Shown here one piece after another: positions 14,773 through 25,672 of a DNA stretch of 64,000 bases. The stretch covers positions 20,584,759-20,648,758 of the forward strand of contig CM055730.1 of assembly GCA_029465975.1 (NCBI GenBank), in the 5' to 3' direction. The notes under the pieces are model-generated. The model saw only the letters and a list, made by a program, of their open reading frames with translations. It made no database searches and was not told the DNA's origin. How positions within the stretch are numbered: position 1 is the first letter of the stretch; each line of letters starts with the position of its first letter. The stretch comes from Dallia pectoralis (taxonomy: Eukaryota > Chordata > Actinopteri > Esociformes > Umbridae). The translations under genes and the position numbers were made by a program.

Positions 14773-17700
14773 CCCCCCTGTACATGTCACCCTCTCACAT
14801 TCACAAACAGTTATAATAAACAGTTTTCCCCATCTGGACTGCAATTTGACTGCGACTGCATGTTTTCGGTAAAAGAACCATCCATCCACACATTTTTTTG
14901 TCTACAAAGAAATGTAGTCTGGATTAGGTCTTCGGTAATATCCAACCGTCTATTATAAATACAGAAAAACACTGTCAAGTAAAAACAGTCATATCTGCTT
15001 CATAGCCTTTCCCTGTCTTGGGAATGGTGAGTTGTCACCACGGCTTAAAGAGGGGGAAGGTTATGACAGCCTGTGAAGGACATTCAGTGTCAGGCAGAGT
15101 GCTCGGCCCTCGTGTCCTGGGTGGTTCATCTGTTCACTGGAACGCCTCAAATCACATTTCAGCTCGCCTGAGCAGCTCCATGACTTAGAAACCAGTTCTG
15201 GGAGGCTGAGCGCCTAAGGAGAGAATATGTAGACATGCAGGGTACCGGAGCAGCCGTGAAGCACTCTGACTCATTTTGTTTTGGTCTCTTCCTGTCTGAA
15301 TGGCATATTTTAATCGTCGTGTCTGAATTCTTTGTTTTTGTGCATGTTTCTTTTCCCCCTCTACTCCAGGGATGGCCTGATCAGTAAGGATGAAATGATG
15401 GCTTACTTCCTGCGGGCAAACCCTTTGCTGCAGTGTAAAATGGGCCCTGGTTTTATCCACAACTTTACGGAGATGACATATCTGAAGCCCACCTTCTGCG
15501 AGCACTGTGCTGGATTTGTATGTATACGTCAACCCTTGTGAGACATGTTAATAGAGATGCACTGTTTTGCACAGAGACACTGTACTATTTATTGCTATCA
15601 AATTAGTGAAAACCTTCAGCCAGGAAGGTAGCAAGACGGCGTTGAGAGAAGCTGTCTATAATCCTTGAAAAAGTCAAAACCCCATGGCTCTTAATGACCT
15701 TCTGAGGCAGAGATTACTCACTGTGCAATGGGGATTAACAAAACAATAGTTACTATGACTGCAGGCTACATTTGTTCATTACATTTTATAAAAGATCACG
15801 CTGAATTTTAAGGAAGCCCAGAAGCATTAAGCGAAATACATTTAAAGATTTATATTCAGATTTAAAAAAAATCTTACTTAAAGTTATATTGTATAACATT
15901 TATATATCTTGTCAACAACAATGATAGGCTCATTTCAAGTGCACTAGAAGACAATATTTGATATGGTACTTCTGACACGCAAACAAAGAACAAACAAATA
16001 CAGCCAAACAGGTTCTGATAACCACAATTGGATCATAGTACGATGAAGAGCTGTATCTCTTTGAGATTGTAAGGACAGTTAGATTTTTACAGAGACGTCT
16101 TACTCCTAAAGGACCATGCGTTCACTCACACTCATTTCACAGGAAGTGTGTTGTGAGCGCTGTATACATTTATACTTCCCTGTCTGACTGAGCCTCTGCA
16201 CATAGGATGCTGTCACCAATACACATTCTAACATTCCTTTGTCTTTGTCTCAATTCCGGTCTCTCTGGACTTGTTGCTCTCAGCTCTGGGGAATAATCAA
16301 ACAGGGATACAAGTGCAAAGGTACGGACTACACTGGTAGCATAACGTGTACTGGTAACATTATGTGTACTGGTAGCATAATGTGCACTGGTAGCATTATG
16401 TGTACTGGTGGCATTATGTGTACTGGTGGCATTATGTGTACTGGTGGCATCATATGTACTGGTAGCATAACGTGTACTGGTAGCATAACGTGTACTGGTA
16501 GCATTATGTGTACTGGTGGCATTATGTGTACTGGTAGCATTATGTATACTGGTGGCATTATGTGTACTGGTGGCATTATGTGTACTGGTGGCATTATGTG
16601 TACTGGTGGCATTATGTGTGCTGGTGGCATTATGTGTGCTGGTAGCATTATGTGTACTGGTAGCATTATGTGTACTGGTAGCATTATGTGTACTGGTGGC
16701 ATTATGTGTACTGGTAGCATTATGTATACTGGTGGCATTATGTGTGCTGGTGGCATTATGTGTACTGGTAGCATTATGTGTACTGGTGGCATTATGTGTA
16801 CTGGCGGCAATATGTGTACTGGTGGCATTATGTGTACTGGTGGCATTATGTGTGCTGGTAGCATTATGTGTGCTGGTAGCATTATGTGTACTGGTAGCAT
16901 AACGTGTACTGGTAGCATTATGTGTACTGGTAGCATTATGTGTACTGGTAGCATTATGTGTACTGGTAGCATTATGTGTACTGGTAGCATTATGTGTACC
17001 GGTAGCATTATGTGTACTGGTAGCATTATGTGTACTGGTAGCATTATGTGTGCTGGTAGCATTATGTGTACTGGTGGCATTATGTGTACTGGTAGCATAA
17101 TGTGTACTGGTAGCATTATGTGTACTGGTAGCATTATGTGTACTGGTAGCATTATGTGTGCTGGTAGCATTATGTGTACTGGTGGCATTATGTGTACTGG
17201 TAGCATTATGTGTACTGGTAGCATTATGTGTACTGGTAGCATTATGTGTGCTGGTAGCATTATGTGTACTGGTGGCATTATGTGTACTGGTAGCATAATG
17301 TGTACTGGTGGCATTATGTGTGCTGGTAGCATTATGTGTACTGGTGGCATTATGTGTACTGGTAGCATAATGTGTACTGGTAGCATTATGTGTACTGGTA
17401 GCATAATCTGTACTGGTAGCATAATGTAATTATAATAATAGTTTTCAAGGAGTTACTGTTCGGGCTAAAGAGATGTGTTGTATTTTCAGACTGCGGGGTG
17501 AACTGCCATAAACAGTGTAAAGAGCTTTTGGTTCTGGCCTGTAGGAAGCTGCTACGCTCTGCCTCCCTGCGTAGCGTTTCTCCTGGAAGTCTGACCCACA
17601 GCTCTCTACCCAGCAGCCCTGCCATGCCCACCTGCAAAGGTAACGCAACGCTCCAGCGATAAACCAACAGCGTTTCAGCTAACGTGATTCACTCCAGTCA

Positions 17701-19127
17701 TCCTGTCACGTCAACAGATGAGGACGAGGTATTCGAGTTCCCCTCCGTGACACCTGGAGGTTCTGAGGAGCATGAGTCCATTACCCTGATGACAGGCTCG
17801 GCCCAGCGGATCTCTGTGCGCCTGCAGCGAGCCACTACCAGCCAGGCCACGCAGACAGAGCCCCTGTGGCCAGAGCACACCTGGGGGACTGCGGACAGGG
17901 GCTCCCACACCTTCCCCAAGATGAGGTACAGGCCACACAGGAAGGCTTCCAAGAGCAAAGGTTTTGCACGCTGGGAGAACGAAGCCCAAGGGCAGCCAAG
18001 GGGCCGGCGAGATTCCCAGGAGCAGACGGACGGACCTGCCGAGGTGATGCAGAATGGGATGACCCCTCACAGACAGAAGGTAACCGTGTGTGTGATCAGA
18101 TGGTGTGAAAATGTGGAACCTGTGTGTATGTTCTGTGTCTTTAAGGGGATGGTTATGACGATAACGTTCTGGGAGACAACGTGTCACATTGAGTCTCCTC
18201 ACTCCTTCCCACCTCAGGTGGTTCAGCCTTTGTTGTTAGTGTCTCTGCCCCCCACCTTTACCTTACAGCCTCACCAGCACGGAACAGTTAGTTAGGCCTC
18301 ACTTATTTTCCAACAAACAACGAATTGAGAAACAAAGCAAGGCCTTTTCTCACACAGACACTCAAATTGATGGCGGCTTGTGTCAAAATATTGATTTTCA
18401 TCAGCTTAAAAAGGCTAAATAAAGATTTTAAAGATTTTATCAAGGCAGGTCCTGTTGGTAAAACCTCAGGCACTAATTGTATTATTGGGTCAATCTGGAT
18501 CAAGGCTGGATTAAGAACAAGCTTGTCCATTCTTAGAGCCTGTCATGGTTGTCGCAAGCTTTGTTGCACACGGAGAGTTTAGTGGGGTGCACTTCCTGTG
18601 TGTCAGTGTTAGTGGTTAGCATTAGCACAGTGATCAGTTGGGCTATAAAGTTTTTGTAGTAGATGGTCACTTTGTTCAATGCCACGCTGGTATTTCGGTG
18701 AGTGTTATTTATAGATTTTTGATCACTGTTTGATGTTGGTAGTCAGTCACTTTTTTATGTGCATCTTTATTCATTCAGGGTTATTTTTTCGTTCGTGCAA
18801 TGTGTTTGTTTTCCTGTGGGTATAAATAAATACCATGAACAAGATCACCCGCTCTGCGATGGCTTATTTCAATGCACTACACCCAAGGAAGCATGACAGA
18901 GCCTCAACATGACTTACTATGAAATATTTCTTTATCTCCTTGTAATACATAGATTGATAAATTGGCTTTCACTTAATCGAAAACATACACATGTAAACAA
19001 AATCAGTTTCTTTAAAGTGACTTTTTGTGACAGGCCAACAGGTCCCTTTGCTCTGTCATTTCCTGTCACCTCCTGTGTTTGTGACCGCTGTGTGATGCAG
19101 CTCTCTTCTCACTCTCAGGACAGCTGA
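1077..19127 (+). CDS. rasgrp3: RAS guanyl-releasing protein 3, complete 15-exon coding region
   Basis: RasGRP3 is a guanine-nucleotide exchange factor that loads GTP on Ras and Rap1 at membranes when diacylglycerol binds its C1 domain. Coding exons: 1077-1146, 2691-2835, 8483-8614, 9291-9438, 9765-9938, 12511-12627, 13283-13558, 13717-13797, 13921-14034, 14427-14542, 15370-15517, 16284-16320, 17490-17639, 17718-18079, 19119-19127. Phases agree throughout and give 692 codons; human RASGRP3 is about 690. In order: REM domain (about 5-115), CDC25-like catalytic domain (about 150-380, with FNTLMAVVGGLSHSSISRL), EF-hands (about 422-480, DHDHDGYISQEDF and DKDQDGLISKDE), C1 domain (about 488-538, HNFTEMTYLKPTFCEHC and HKQCK), then a tail with ATQTEP as in RasGRP3 rather than RasGRP1, 2 or 4. 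The ATG follows GGAAAA and matches the family start (MGSS.LGKAA). Odd: residues about 58-72, before RYWI, diverge from the family; the donor after 2835 (gtgtat) was chosen by phase. The last two residues (exon 15) are the least certain part. Confidence 0.95.
1279..2660 (+). mobile_element. Degenerate Tc1-like DNA transposon with long inverted repeats
   Basis: This element lies in rasgrp3 intron 1 and ends about 30 bp before exon 2. The ends are long imperfect inverted repeats of about 200 bp each. The outer ends share CAGTGAC, the next part shares TTGGAATTAACTG, and the inner part shares AAGTAAGTGAA with its complement near 2462-2475. Between them, broken plus-strand reading frames resemble Tc1 transposase: an N-terminal HTH region (about 1600-1900, KAGKRYKVIS and LPRSGSPAKMT) and a C-terminal part (about 1920-2460, YGGGSVIIWA, QDKA, LNRD). 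Several stops and a missing central part show it is inactive. A TA dinucleotide precedes the left end at 1277-1278. Confidence 0.85.
3730..4890 (+). mobile_element. 5'-truncated Rex3/RTE-type LINE with reverse transcriptase fragment
   Basis: The plus strand encodes a reverse transcriptase C-terminal half: VDLEKAYDRVPR (fingers/palm), LRQGCALSPILF, the catalytic FADD at about 4071-4085, the EFKYLGV segment, and the tail LRWFGHLVRMPPGRLPREVF ending PPRPDPG. The frame breaks once near 4605-4612, where the family reading passes from ...LLLCIE into SQLRWF through a one-base loss. The 3' end runs into GATGA/GATGAGA repeats, as known for teleost Rex3-type RTE elements. The 5' half, including the endonuclease, is absent. 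The 16-bp minisatellite starts directly after this tail. Confidence 0.85.
4910..6405 (+). repeat. Minisatellite, 16-bp unit, about 1.5 kb
   Basis: The unit is ACTATATCACTCATAC with frequent CATAC/CGTAC and CACTC/CACTT variants. The first 150 bp are more degenerate (ATTTAATATATCCCTC forms) and the rest is regular. Because 16 is not divisible by three, the apparent reading frame cycles every three units; the open frames here are repeat artefacts, not genes. The array abuts the Rex3-type LINE tail at its left end. Confidence 0.95.
6690..7115 (+). repeat. Minisatellite, 57-bp unit, about 7 copies
   Basis: Each unit contains TCTGTTCCCTGTCTCTCTG followed by TAATAATATATAATTTTC and TTCTAATTGTCACCT. 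Alternate units differ in CTATG versus CTCTG and in CTGTCTC versus CTGTGTC, which suggests a higher-order dimer of about 114 bp. The period is a multiple of three, so frames stay open without coding. Confidence 0.93.
7751..7842 (+). repeat. GT/GC microsatellite
   Basis: This is a tract of GTGTGTGC and GTGC units lying between the two Rex3-type fragments. Alternating purine-pyrimidine sequence of this kind can adopt Z-DNA; no function is visible here. Confidence 0.9.
7905..8190 (+). mobile_element. Second Rex3/RTE-type LINE fragment (3' end only)
   Basis: The plus strand encodes the same C-terminal segment as the copy at 4600-4858 (LRWFGHLVRMPPGRLPREVF to PPRPDPG) and ends in GATGAGATGAGATG. 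It is nearly identical to the first copy at nucleotide level, which implies recent activity or recent duplication. It is severely 5' truncated, as expected for target-primed insertion. Confidence 0.9.
8659..8688 (+). repeat. (CA)n microsatellite
   Basis: This is a short imperfect CA tract directly left of the small hAT element. CA-rich sequence resumes to the right of that element at 9237-9257, so the transposon seems to have inserted into the microsatellite. Confidence 0.85.
8689..9236. mobile_element. Small non-autonomous hAT-type element in rasgrp3 intron 3
   Basis: The left end reads CAGGGTCGGCTC and the right end GAGCCGGCTTTG, which are imperfect inverted ends of the CAGGGCCGGC class. 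The flanks are CACACACA on the left and CACTCACA on the right, a 7 of 8 match to an 8-bp target duplication, although the site is a CA repeat, so this evidence is weak. No transposase frame is present. Confidence 0.6.
9939..12510 (+). other. rasgrp3 intron 5
   Basis: Apart from the 9-bp array and its flanking direct repeats (listed separately), this 2.6 kb intron shows no gene, RNA gene or transposon I can support. There is a poly-G run at about 10519-10527. Confidence 0.6.
11305..12012 (+). repeat. 9-bp minisatellite bounded by a 43-bp direct repeat
   Basis: The array (about 11348-11969) is built of CATATACCA, CATATACCT, CATATGCCA and CATATGCCT 9-mers, about 68 units. It is flanked by two near-identical 43-bp segments at 11305-11347 and 11970-12012, both starting TACAGTATTCTG and containing AAGCATCATGC. 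The array therefore sits inside an older direct repeat. Frames stay open on both strands only because the period is nine. Confidence 0.93.
14273..14329 (+). repeat. (TG)n microsatellite
   Basis: A near-perfect TG tract of about 27 units in rasgrp3 intron 9, roughly 100 bp before the exon 10 acceptor. Confidence 0.95.
14740..14771 (+). repeat. (CG)(CA)n microsatellite
   Basis: A short GCGCGC stretch passing into a CA tract in rasgrp3 intron 10. Confidence 0.9.
15518..16283 (+). other. rasgrp3 intron 11
   Basis: No gene, RNA or repeat is recognisable in this 766-bp intron. It is AT-rich in the middle. Confidence 0.6.
16325..17428 (+). repeat. 18-bp minisatellite filling rasgrp3 intron 12
   Basis: About 61 copies of the unit GTACTGGTAGCATTATGT, with GGTGGC, GTGCTG and CATAACGTG variants. 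The intron is 16321-17489, and the array starts within about 15 bp of the 5' splice site and covers about 94 percent of it. Long apparent reading frames on both strands come only from the codon-multiple period. Confidence 0.95.
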
Positions 19128-21889
19128 CTTGGCGATACCAAGGACCAGACCCAGGGCTCCAGGAGGCCCATGAGGGCATGCCTCAGGAAGCTCTCCTTAT
19201 TCAGGGAAGTACTTGGCTGCATGAGGCCCCCGTTTGGGGACCTGGAGTAGGTCTGACATACACAGGCATGTCTTCAGTGGACCACACATCAAATACTGAT
19301 GCTGAATCCCGAACTAGCCCCTTTCCCAGTCTGAGAGTTCACTTGATGATTTGAATAATAACTCACTGGCTTTTATAGAAACTCAGAGCTCTTAACAAGC
19401 ATATCCATGCCATAAGTGGGTGAAGGGGAGGGATGTGTCGGTGGAACTGAACTTGCCCGGCGGTGGGGTACAGACACTCCATAATGCCCCCCAAATCGTT
19501 GACTACCCTCAGCGGATCCAAATTGGCTCACCAGGTTTGGACTGACTGAACGTAAATGAAGGCGTGTCCACTCGTGCCTGTATGTGAAAGCATATTATTT
19601 ATTTGTTTATGTGTTGCATATATAACTGGATGATCCTAATATGTTCACTCTTTGTTTTTTTGTGGGGGTTGTGGAGAATTTCCCTTTATTGTATAAAATA
19701 CACATGAGTAAGTGTTAAAAGTAATTATTATATGGCTATTGTTGTACCATACTAGCTTATAGCTGACTAGCTAATAGCCTGACCACCGATCAATCAGAAG
19801 TATTAGGATCGTTTGTGAGTGCTTTCTACTGTCAATCTGCTGAAAACTGCGCGGAGTGAGAATGTGTTCAGGGTTGGGAGAACGGAGATTATAAAGTAAT
19901 AGATCGTTACGGTAAAGTGAATAGGGAAGCAGAGGCAGGTACATTGTTTCTAAGGGTAATGGACTCAAAGTGGCCCCAAACCTAATGTAACATGACTACT
20001 GATGATTGTTTATGTGCCAGTTTTACAGTTTATCTAACTCTGGAATCTTTAAATGGTACTTACTGAGTTAACATGAGATAAAGAACAAAACAACTACTGA
20101 GAGTTGTTTTATGAATCACAAAATCGTTCTCTTTTAGCCAAGAAAGCTTTTTGTTTTTAGCCTTATTATTCATTTTAATAAAGGGATTTAAACTCAGATG
20201 AAATATGTTCTCTGGATATTTCTATGCGTTTGCAGGTTAACAATTAGTAACTAATGTGAAACAAAACCCTGATTTTTTTGTCTTAAAGGGGAAACACATC
20301 AATTATTTTGTTTACAGCTTGTTACAAAAGTGCTCCGTTTGGCTCCTAACTCTGCCACTGACATTTATGTGGTGAAGGCATCTCGCATAGATGCCACATA
20401 GTCATCTCAATGTAGGGGTTTCAGTTGACAGATAAACGCTTGTGTTTCTGAGAGTTACCGTTTCAGTAAGGGTCAATAATGTTGTTGTTTTTTCACACTG
20501 TCCACGGCAATAGACAAGCCATTAAGTGACCTTCAACCTTTTCTAATCAGCTGAAGGATCAAGCCAGTTTCCTTCAGGGAGAGGCAATGGAATCTCCACT
20601 AAGCCCCCTGTCAGAGAGCACTGATTAGTTACACACTTACTGTGGCACCAGGTGCGAGCTCAGGTGATCACGGTGCCAGGTTGCCAGGCATTAGCTGGAG
20701 TGAACAGGTCAGTTTCTCCGTCGCCAAGGATACAGCAGGTTATGTAAGAGGAGGGAGTTTATTTTAATCTGTAGAGAGGCTGTGTGCAGGGCCCTTCTGG
20801 TTTGGGAGAAATGGGTGTGTGCAGGTGGTTTTGGCATGGAGATCTCGGTAGAGACAGCGGGACCTGACCTAGTGATTGACAAGATGGAGAAGAGAACAGG
20901 GCTGCGGTGTCAGAGAACTCTTATGTCGGTGGATGGGTATTAGAAACATATTGTACCCAGTAACAGGAGATATCCAAGGCTTTTTACAGAATAATTCATG
21001 TAGGCAATTGTTCAATTCATAGTGATTGACTCAAGATTTCGTGGAAAACTGGTAGTGGACAACTTGTAGTGGACAAATCATGCTTAATGTGTTGTTACGC
21101 AAGGCCTAAACCCCAGAGTAACTTCACACCTGACAAAAATCAAGGACAGCAGATTGTTGTGCTGCCACAGATGTTCTTTCAATGTGCTCGGCTGAGCTGC
21201 TTTTAGAGTAAATTGGTTTGTTTGGATTGTCATTGGTGCCAGATTTGTTATAGTAGCTCTACAGGGGATGTTATGTGTAAGGATTAAAAAAATACACATG
21301 CATGGATAATGATACACTAATGAAGGCCAACACTATATAGACATACAGATGTTACGAATTTTGGAATATACCGATTGAAGGTTCTGACTTCATCATGTTT
21401 AAAAGGGCTTTTCAGACACTGGCCATTTTTAATTCTGCATCATTTTTAATTCTGCAATTCTTTTTTTGTTTTTGTATTCAAAAAACATTCCAATAACTAT
21501 ATTTATTTTATTATTATCAACATTGTTGTTATTAACTGGTCTACTTGAGAAAAGTGCTGGTATCTCACCTGATTGTAGGTTTGCTTTTAAAAGGTCATAC
21601 GGTCTAATTGCATTGTGTTCTGTAGCATTTTTACTTGTGTCATTATGTGCTAATTTTATTGTATTTGTTAATGTGTGATGAATGAAACACTTTTGATCAT
21701 GTAAATACAGTATTAACCTATAGATCGTTTAGCAGTTCTGAATTGTCAAACTTACTGAATTTACTCTCACTCACTGTAAACTACCATCTCATTCAGACCT
21801 TTAAAGTACATCATGCAACTAATCATATAGCAGTGTCTTTTCATGGTCACTAGACATACAGTTGTGTATGTTATGTATGTAAAAAATTA
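19128..21889 (+). other. rasgrp3 3' flank and intergenic sequence
   Basis: The rasgrp3 3' UTR begins at 19128. The first well-placed polyadenylation hexamer is AATAAA at 20177-20182; another AATAAA-type signal is near 21940. No other gene is supported. About 20500-20760 is less AT-rich than its surroundings and contains no repeat I recognise. Confidence 0.5.
20177..20182 (+). terminator. Candidate rasgrp3 polyadenylation signal
   Basis: AATAAA lies about 1.05 kb after the rasgrp3 stop. It is the first canonical hexamer downstream. Use of this site is inferred only. Confidence 0.4.
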
Positions 21890-21892
21890 TTT

Positions 21893-22172
21893 GCTTTAGC
21901 CTGTTATGTCTATGTTTCAGAGAAAATTATGTTCGTAGATAATAAAGGGATTTTATGAATACATGTTTATTGTTCAACGTTCATAATCCAGTACTCAGGT
22001 TGTTTTTGGGGAAAGTAAAACCAATAAATAAACTCCAGTTCCAATATAAAATTAATTATTTAAGATATACACCAGCAAGACCTTAATACTGGATTATGAA
22101 TGAACATTTATTCACAAAATCGCATGAAAATAATAATATCTGAAACATAATAGACATAACAGGCTAAAGACA
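21893..22172. repeat. Foldback inverted repeat
   Basis: The left arm (about 21893-21998) contains TTTAGCCTGTTATGTCTAT, TTTCAGA and CATAATCCAGTA. The right arm (about 22083-22172) is its reverse complement, with TACTGGATTATGA, TCTGAAACATA and ATAGACATAACAGGCTAAAG. The arms are about 85-100 bp with small indels, separated by about 85 bp. The structure suggests a foldback or MITE-like element. No target duplication is obvious. Confidence 0.75.
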
Positions 22173-23009
22173 TATATCCATATTTATTCATTGTGAACAA
22201 TGCCTATCTTTATTCATGTGTTTAAATAAGGTATTTAATTAAGATGAATGAAGATTATTTAGGGTTGATTTGCTAATACTAAGTAAGTAATAATAAGTCT
22301 TGTCTCTCAGCTCAACTCTGTATTATCCCCCCTGTGGGTCAAAATGTCATAACTGATATGTTAAGAATTCTGTGGTGTGTCCCCTGTCAACCTTCACATT
22401 GCAAAAATAAAGATACTTGTGTTTATCATTCAGTCCATTTTATAGCTGTTTGTCTTTGAGTGAGACATTTTGGTTCCTGGATTGTATCTTAGGCCATCCG
22501 TCTGTTTATTGCCCCCGCTTGTATAAATTATCCAGTCAACTTTGTTCCATCTACTCTCGTTCGTCAGGTGTGGAGAGATGTGGTTCAAACAAATACGTGA
22601 CACATTTGATACCGTTCCCCAACGCACCACTGAACCTGTCCTTGTGAAAACTGTCCACTAGAAAACACCTCACAAAGACAGTTACTATAAGTAAACACTT
22701 TCATTTAAATTGAAAACAAAGATATATTCAATCACATTTTTTAGCTTATACATGCACAAAACGATCGCCCGACAAGCAATGTGGGAGCCTTTCCCAGTAC
22801 TCTGTATGAGATGGTTCTTATAGTTTTACATAAGGATCCGGAAAAAGTGAGGTAAATTTCTCTCTTAAACAATTAATAAAATAAAGCATAAACTCTAGCT
22901 TGGCACAGATTGTTGATGTGACAATTTGGTTAATTAAATCAGACTGGCTTTATCATCCCTAACAAAAACATGTTCTTTAATCTTAAATATCTCTTCCATG
23001 ATTGAAATA

Positions 23010-23852
23010 TATTCTAATGAGCCAAATCGTTATGACCAGATCACCTCTAAAACGACATGGCTTGTGGGCGGCTACCGGTCAGCAGTGGAGAATACCCACC
23101 AACATTAGTCTGAAGAGGACCTCATCAATGTATGAGGGCAAGGAAGGCTATCGTGTCTGGTCCGAACCAACAGAAAGTTCACTGTTGCACAAGTCACTGA
23201 ACATATTAATGATGGTTACTGGATGTGTCTCAACACATATTACATCACACCCTGCTGCGTATGGGGCTGTGTAACCATAGACTGATCAGAGTACCCATGG
23301 ACCATCATATTAAGTATTTACAGAAGGCATGCAAGTGTTGGACCTGGACATGGAGCCTGTTTTCTTCAACAACTATTGGATAGCCAATTATGTGTGCACA
23401 GTTTACCTGGGAAAGGGATGGTGACAACAGGATGCATTTTGGAAAAATCGGCGGAGGGAGTGTGATTCTCTGGACAATGTTCTGCTTTGAAGCACTGGGT
23501 CCGGGCATTTTGTGGACGTCCATTTGACACGTGAGACAAACCTAAGAATTGCTGCACACCAGGTACACCCTGTCATGGACATGGTACTCCTAGTGGCAGT
23601 GGTCTCTTTAGGCCCGTTCAAGGTATTGCCCTGGCATCCAAATTTGCCAGATCTCTTTCCGCTTGTGCATCTGTGGGAAATGCTGGACCATCAAGTTTGA
23701 TCCGCGGCTGCGGCTATTGTCTTGATGCCACAGGACACCTTCATGGGTCTTGTTGAATCATTGCCTCAAAAGGTCGGCACTGTTTTGGTGTCACGCAGAG
23801 GACCAACAGCATATTAGACTGTGGGTCCAAATGTTTTGACTCATCAGTGTAA
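23010..23852. mobile_element. DNA transposon remnant with inverted ends, family unassigned
   Basis: The left end reads CTAATGAGCCAAATCGTTATG and the right end, read on the complementary strand, starts ACTGATGAGTCAAAACATTTG; the two align as terminal inverted repeats. The internal sequence near 23740-23815 contains phrases common in dispersed fish repeats (CTTGTTGAATCATTGCCTC, CAGCATATTAGACTG). Reading frames are fragmentary. The family name is uncertain. Confidence 0.6.
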
Positions 23853-23931
23853 TCACCGTGGTTTTTTTTCATATGACGGCCTAACCTTATATCTGCTTAC
23901 CAAGTGAAATGGTCCTGATTTGCGGCCCTAT

Positions 23932-24096
23932 CAGGGCCGGCCCACCACATAGGCTGTATATGCAAATGTTAGGGGCGCCGTTCATCCATAGGGGCGCCAA
24001 TCAAGTTAAAAAATGTAAATACAAATTGACTGAGTTGCAAAGAGGGCACCAGCTATAATCTTGCCTAGGGCACCATATTGGTCAGGGCCGGCCCTG
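23932..24096. mobile_element. hAT-type MITE, 165 bp
   Basis: Both ends carry CAGGGCCGGCCC in inverted orientation. The flanking 8-mers are GGCCCTAT and GGTCCTAG, six of eight identical, consistent with a decayed 8-bp hAT target duplication. There is no coding capacity. Confidence 0.7.
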
Positions 24097-24339
24097 GGTC
24101 CTAGATAAATGTAATATCATAAAGCGTACATCAAATTGATCCAACTTTTTGAAAGAGCCCCAATGCACAAATTCCCACGACCAAACGCATCATCTTATTT
24201 TTATATTCATAGGACGAACAAGGTTTGTCATTGTTGGTGGTAGCTACTCTGCGCTTGTCAAGCCTGTTTCCCCAAAATATGAATATTATATGTAGAAACA
24301 CACAGTTATATTAAATCGGTTTGGTTACATTTCTGGTTA

Positions 24340-25235
24340 CAGAATTAAGTGGATGGGTCTGAGCTAGAATATGTTGATACATATAAATATCTAGGTTTCC
24401 TGTTAGACAGCTCTCTCTCCTTCCAGCCGCACATTAACAAACAGAATCGGCTTCCTCTTCCGCAACAGGGCTTCCTTTACTCGGGCTGCCAAACTTGCCT
24501 TAGCGAAAATGACCATCACCATCATCCCAATGTTCGACTTTGGCGATGTCATTTATAGAACAGCATCAAACTCTGCTGAAAAAAATGGACGTGATCTACC
24601 ATAGCGTCATTCGTTTTGTTACCAATGCTCCTTACTCCACCCACCACTGTAAGCTTTATGCTGGTCGGCTGGCCGTCATTAACCACCCGGCGTTTAACTC
24701 ATTGGTACCAACTTATTTACAAGTCTCTGCTTGGCAAATCCCGCTTTACTTAAGTTGTCTAGTCAATATTGCTCTACCCATCCGCAGTCTACGCTCTAGT
24801 AGGTACATTGCCTTAGTGCCCCCAAAAGCCTGCACAGCTTTCGGCCGCCAATCCTTCCAGTTCACAGCCGCCAATCATTCCAGTTCACAGCCGCCAATGA
24901 CTGGAACGATTTACAAAAATCCTTAAAACTAGAAACCCTCATCTCACCACCTGCCTTCAAACGGCTCCTGTCTGATCACTTGTCTGATCTCTGATCATTT
25001 GCCATGCCCTATTTGCACCTGTACTGCTACACTCGTTTTGCTCAGATACGCTCAATTGCTCTTTCCCATAACCTCATATCGTATACTCCCATGTTCTCAA
25101 CAGATCAACTTGCTAGAGTCACCTTATTCTGTCTACCTGCTTATCTTGGCCAGGTCGCCGTTGCAAATGAGAATTTGTTCTCAATCGGCCTACTTGGTTA
25201 AAGAAAAGTTTAATAAAAAAAATAAAAAAGTGGAA
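24340..25235 (+). mobile_element. Degenerate CR1/L2-type LINE 3' end
   Basis: The plus strand carries reverse-transcriptase C-terminal remnants: VDTYKYLGFLLDSSLSF, then after a frame break MDVIYHSVIRFVTNAPYSTHH and further broken segments. The order (YKYLG...LSF..HI, then VYHSALRF, then THHC) is that of CR1/L2-like LINEs. It ends in an A-rich tract after TTTAATAAAAAAAATAAA. At least three frame breaks make it inactive. Confidence 0.7.
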
Positions 25236-25585
25236 TAAGAGTGATCCTTTTCGCATTTTCAAAATCTCCCATAAGATTTCCTCAAACAAATGTATCTTGG
25301 GATTTAAGTTATAAAACTATAGCTCCTCGTTATTTAAATTGTAGCCTATAATTGTTCTATCTCTAAAGAATTATTGAGCAGAAGGTAAAAATGTGATTTC
25401 CCTGATCCGTCCTGGACATAAAAGCAATAAAACAGATGTGCTATTGAACAGCTCCCCTAGTGTTAGCACATATTTATCACACCAACCATTCAATAATGCC
25501 AAAATGCAATAATTCTGGGATTGTGTACTTAAATATTATTCTAATTGGCTTTCAACTAATTGGTCGCAGTTGTGTTATATTATGT

Positions 25586-25588
<3 letters not shown>

Positions 25589-25616
<28 letters not shown>

Positions 25617-25637
25617 GTATGTACGCATATTGACACG

Positions 25638-25669
<32 letters not shown>
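25589..25669 (+). repeat. Compound TA / CA microsatellite
   Basis: A TATATA tract, a short non-repeat spacer and a CACACA tract passing into ATATATA. Confidence 0.9.

Positions 25670-25672
<3 letters not shown>

Noticed and set aside
16239..17429. 396-codon open frame plus long antisense frames
   Set aside because: They are read-through of the 18-bp minisatellite, whose period is a multiple of three; composition is purely periodic.
21466..21678. Hydrophobic 70-codon frame resembling a small membrane protein
   Set aside because: AT-rich sequence readily yields such frames; no splice, conservation or promoter evidence.
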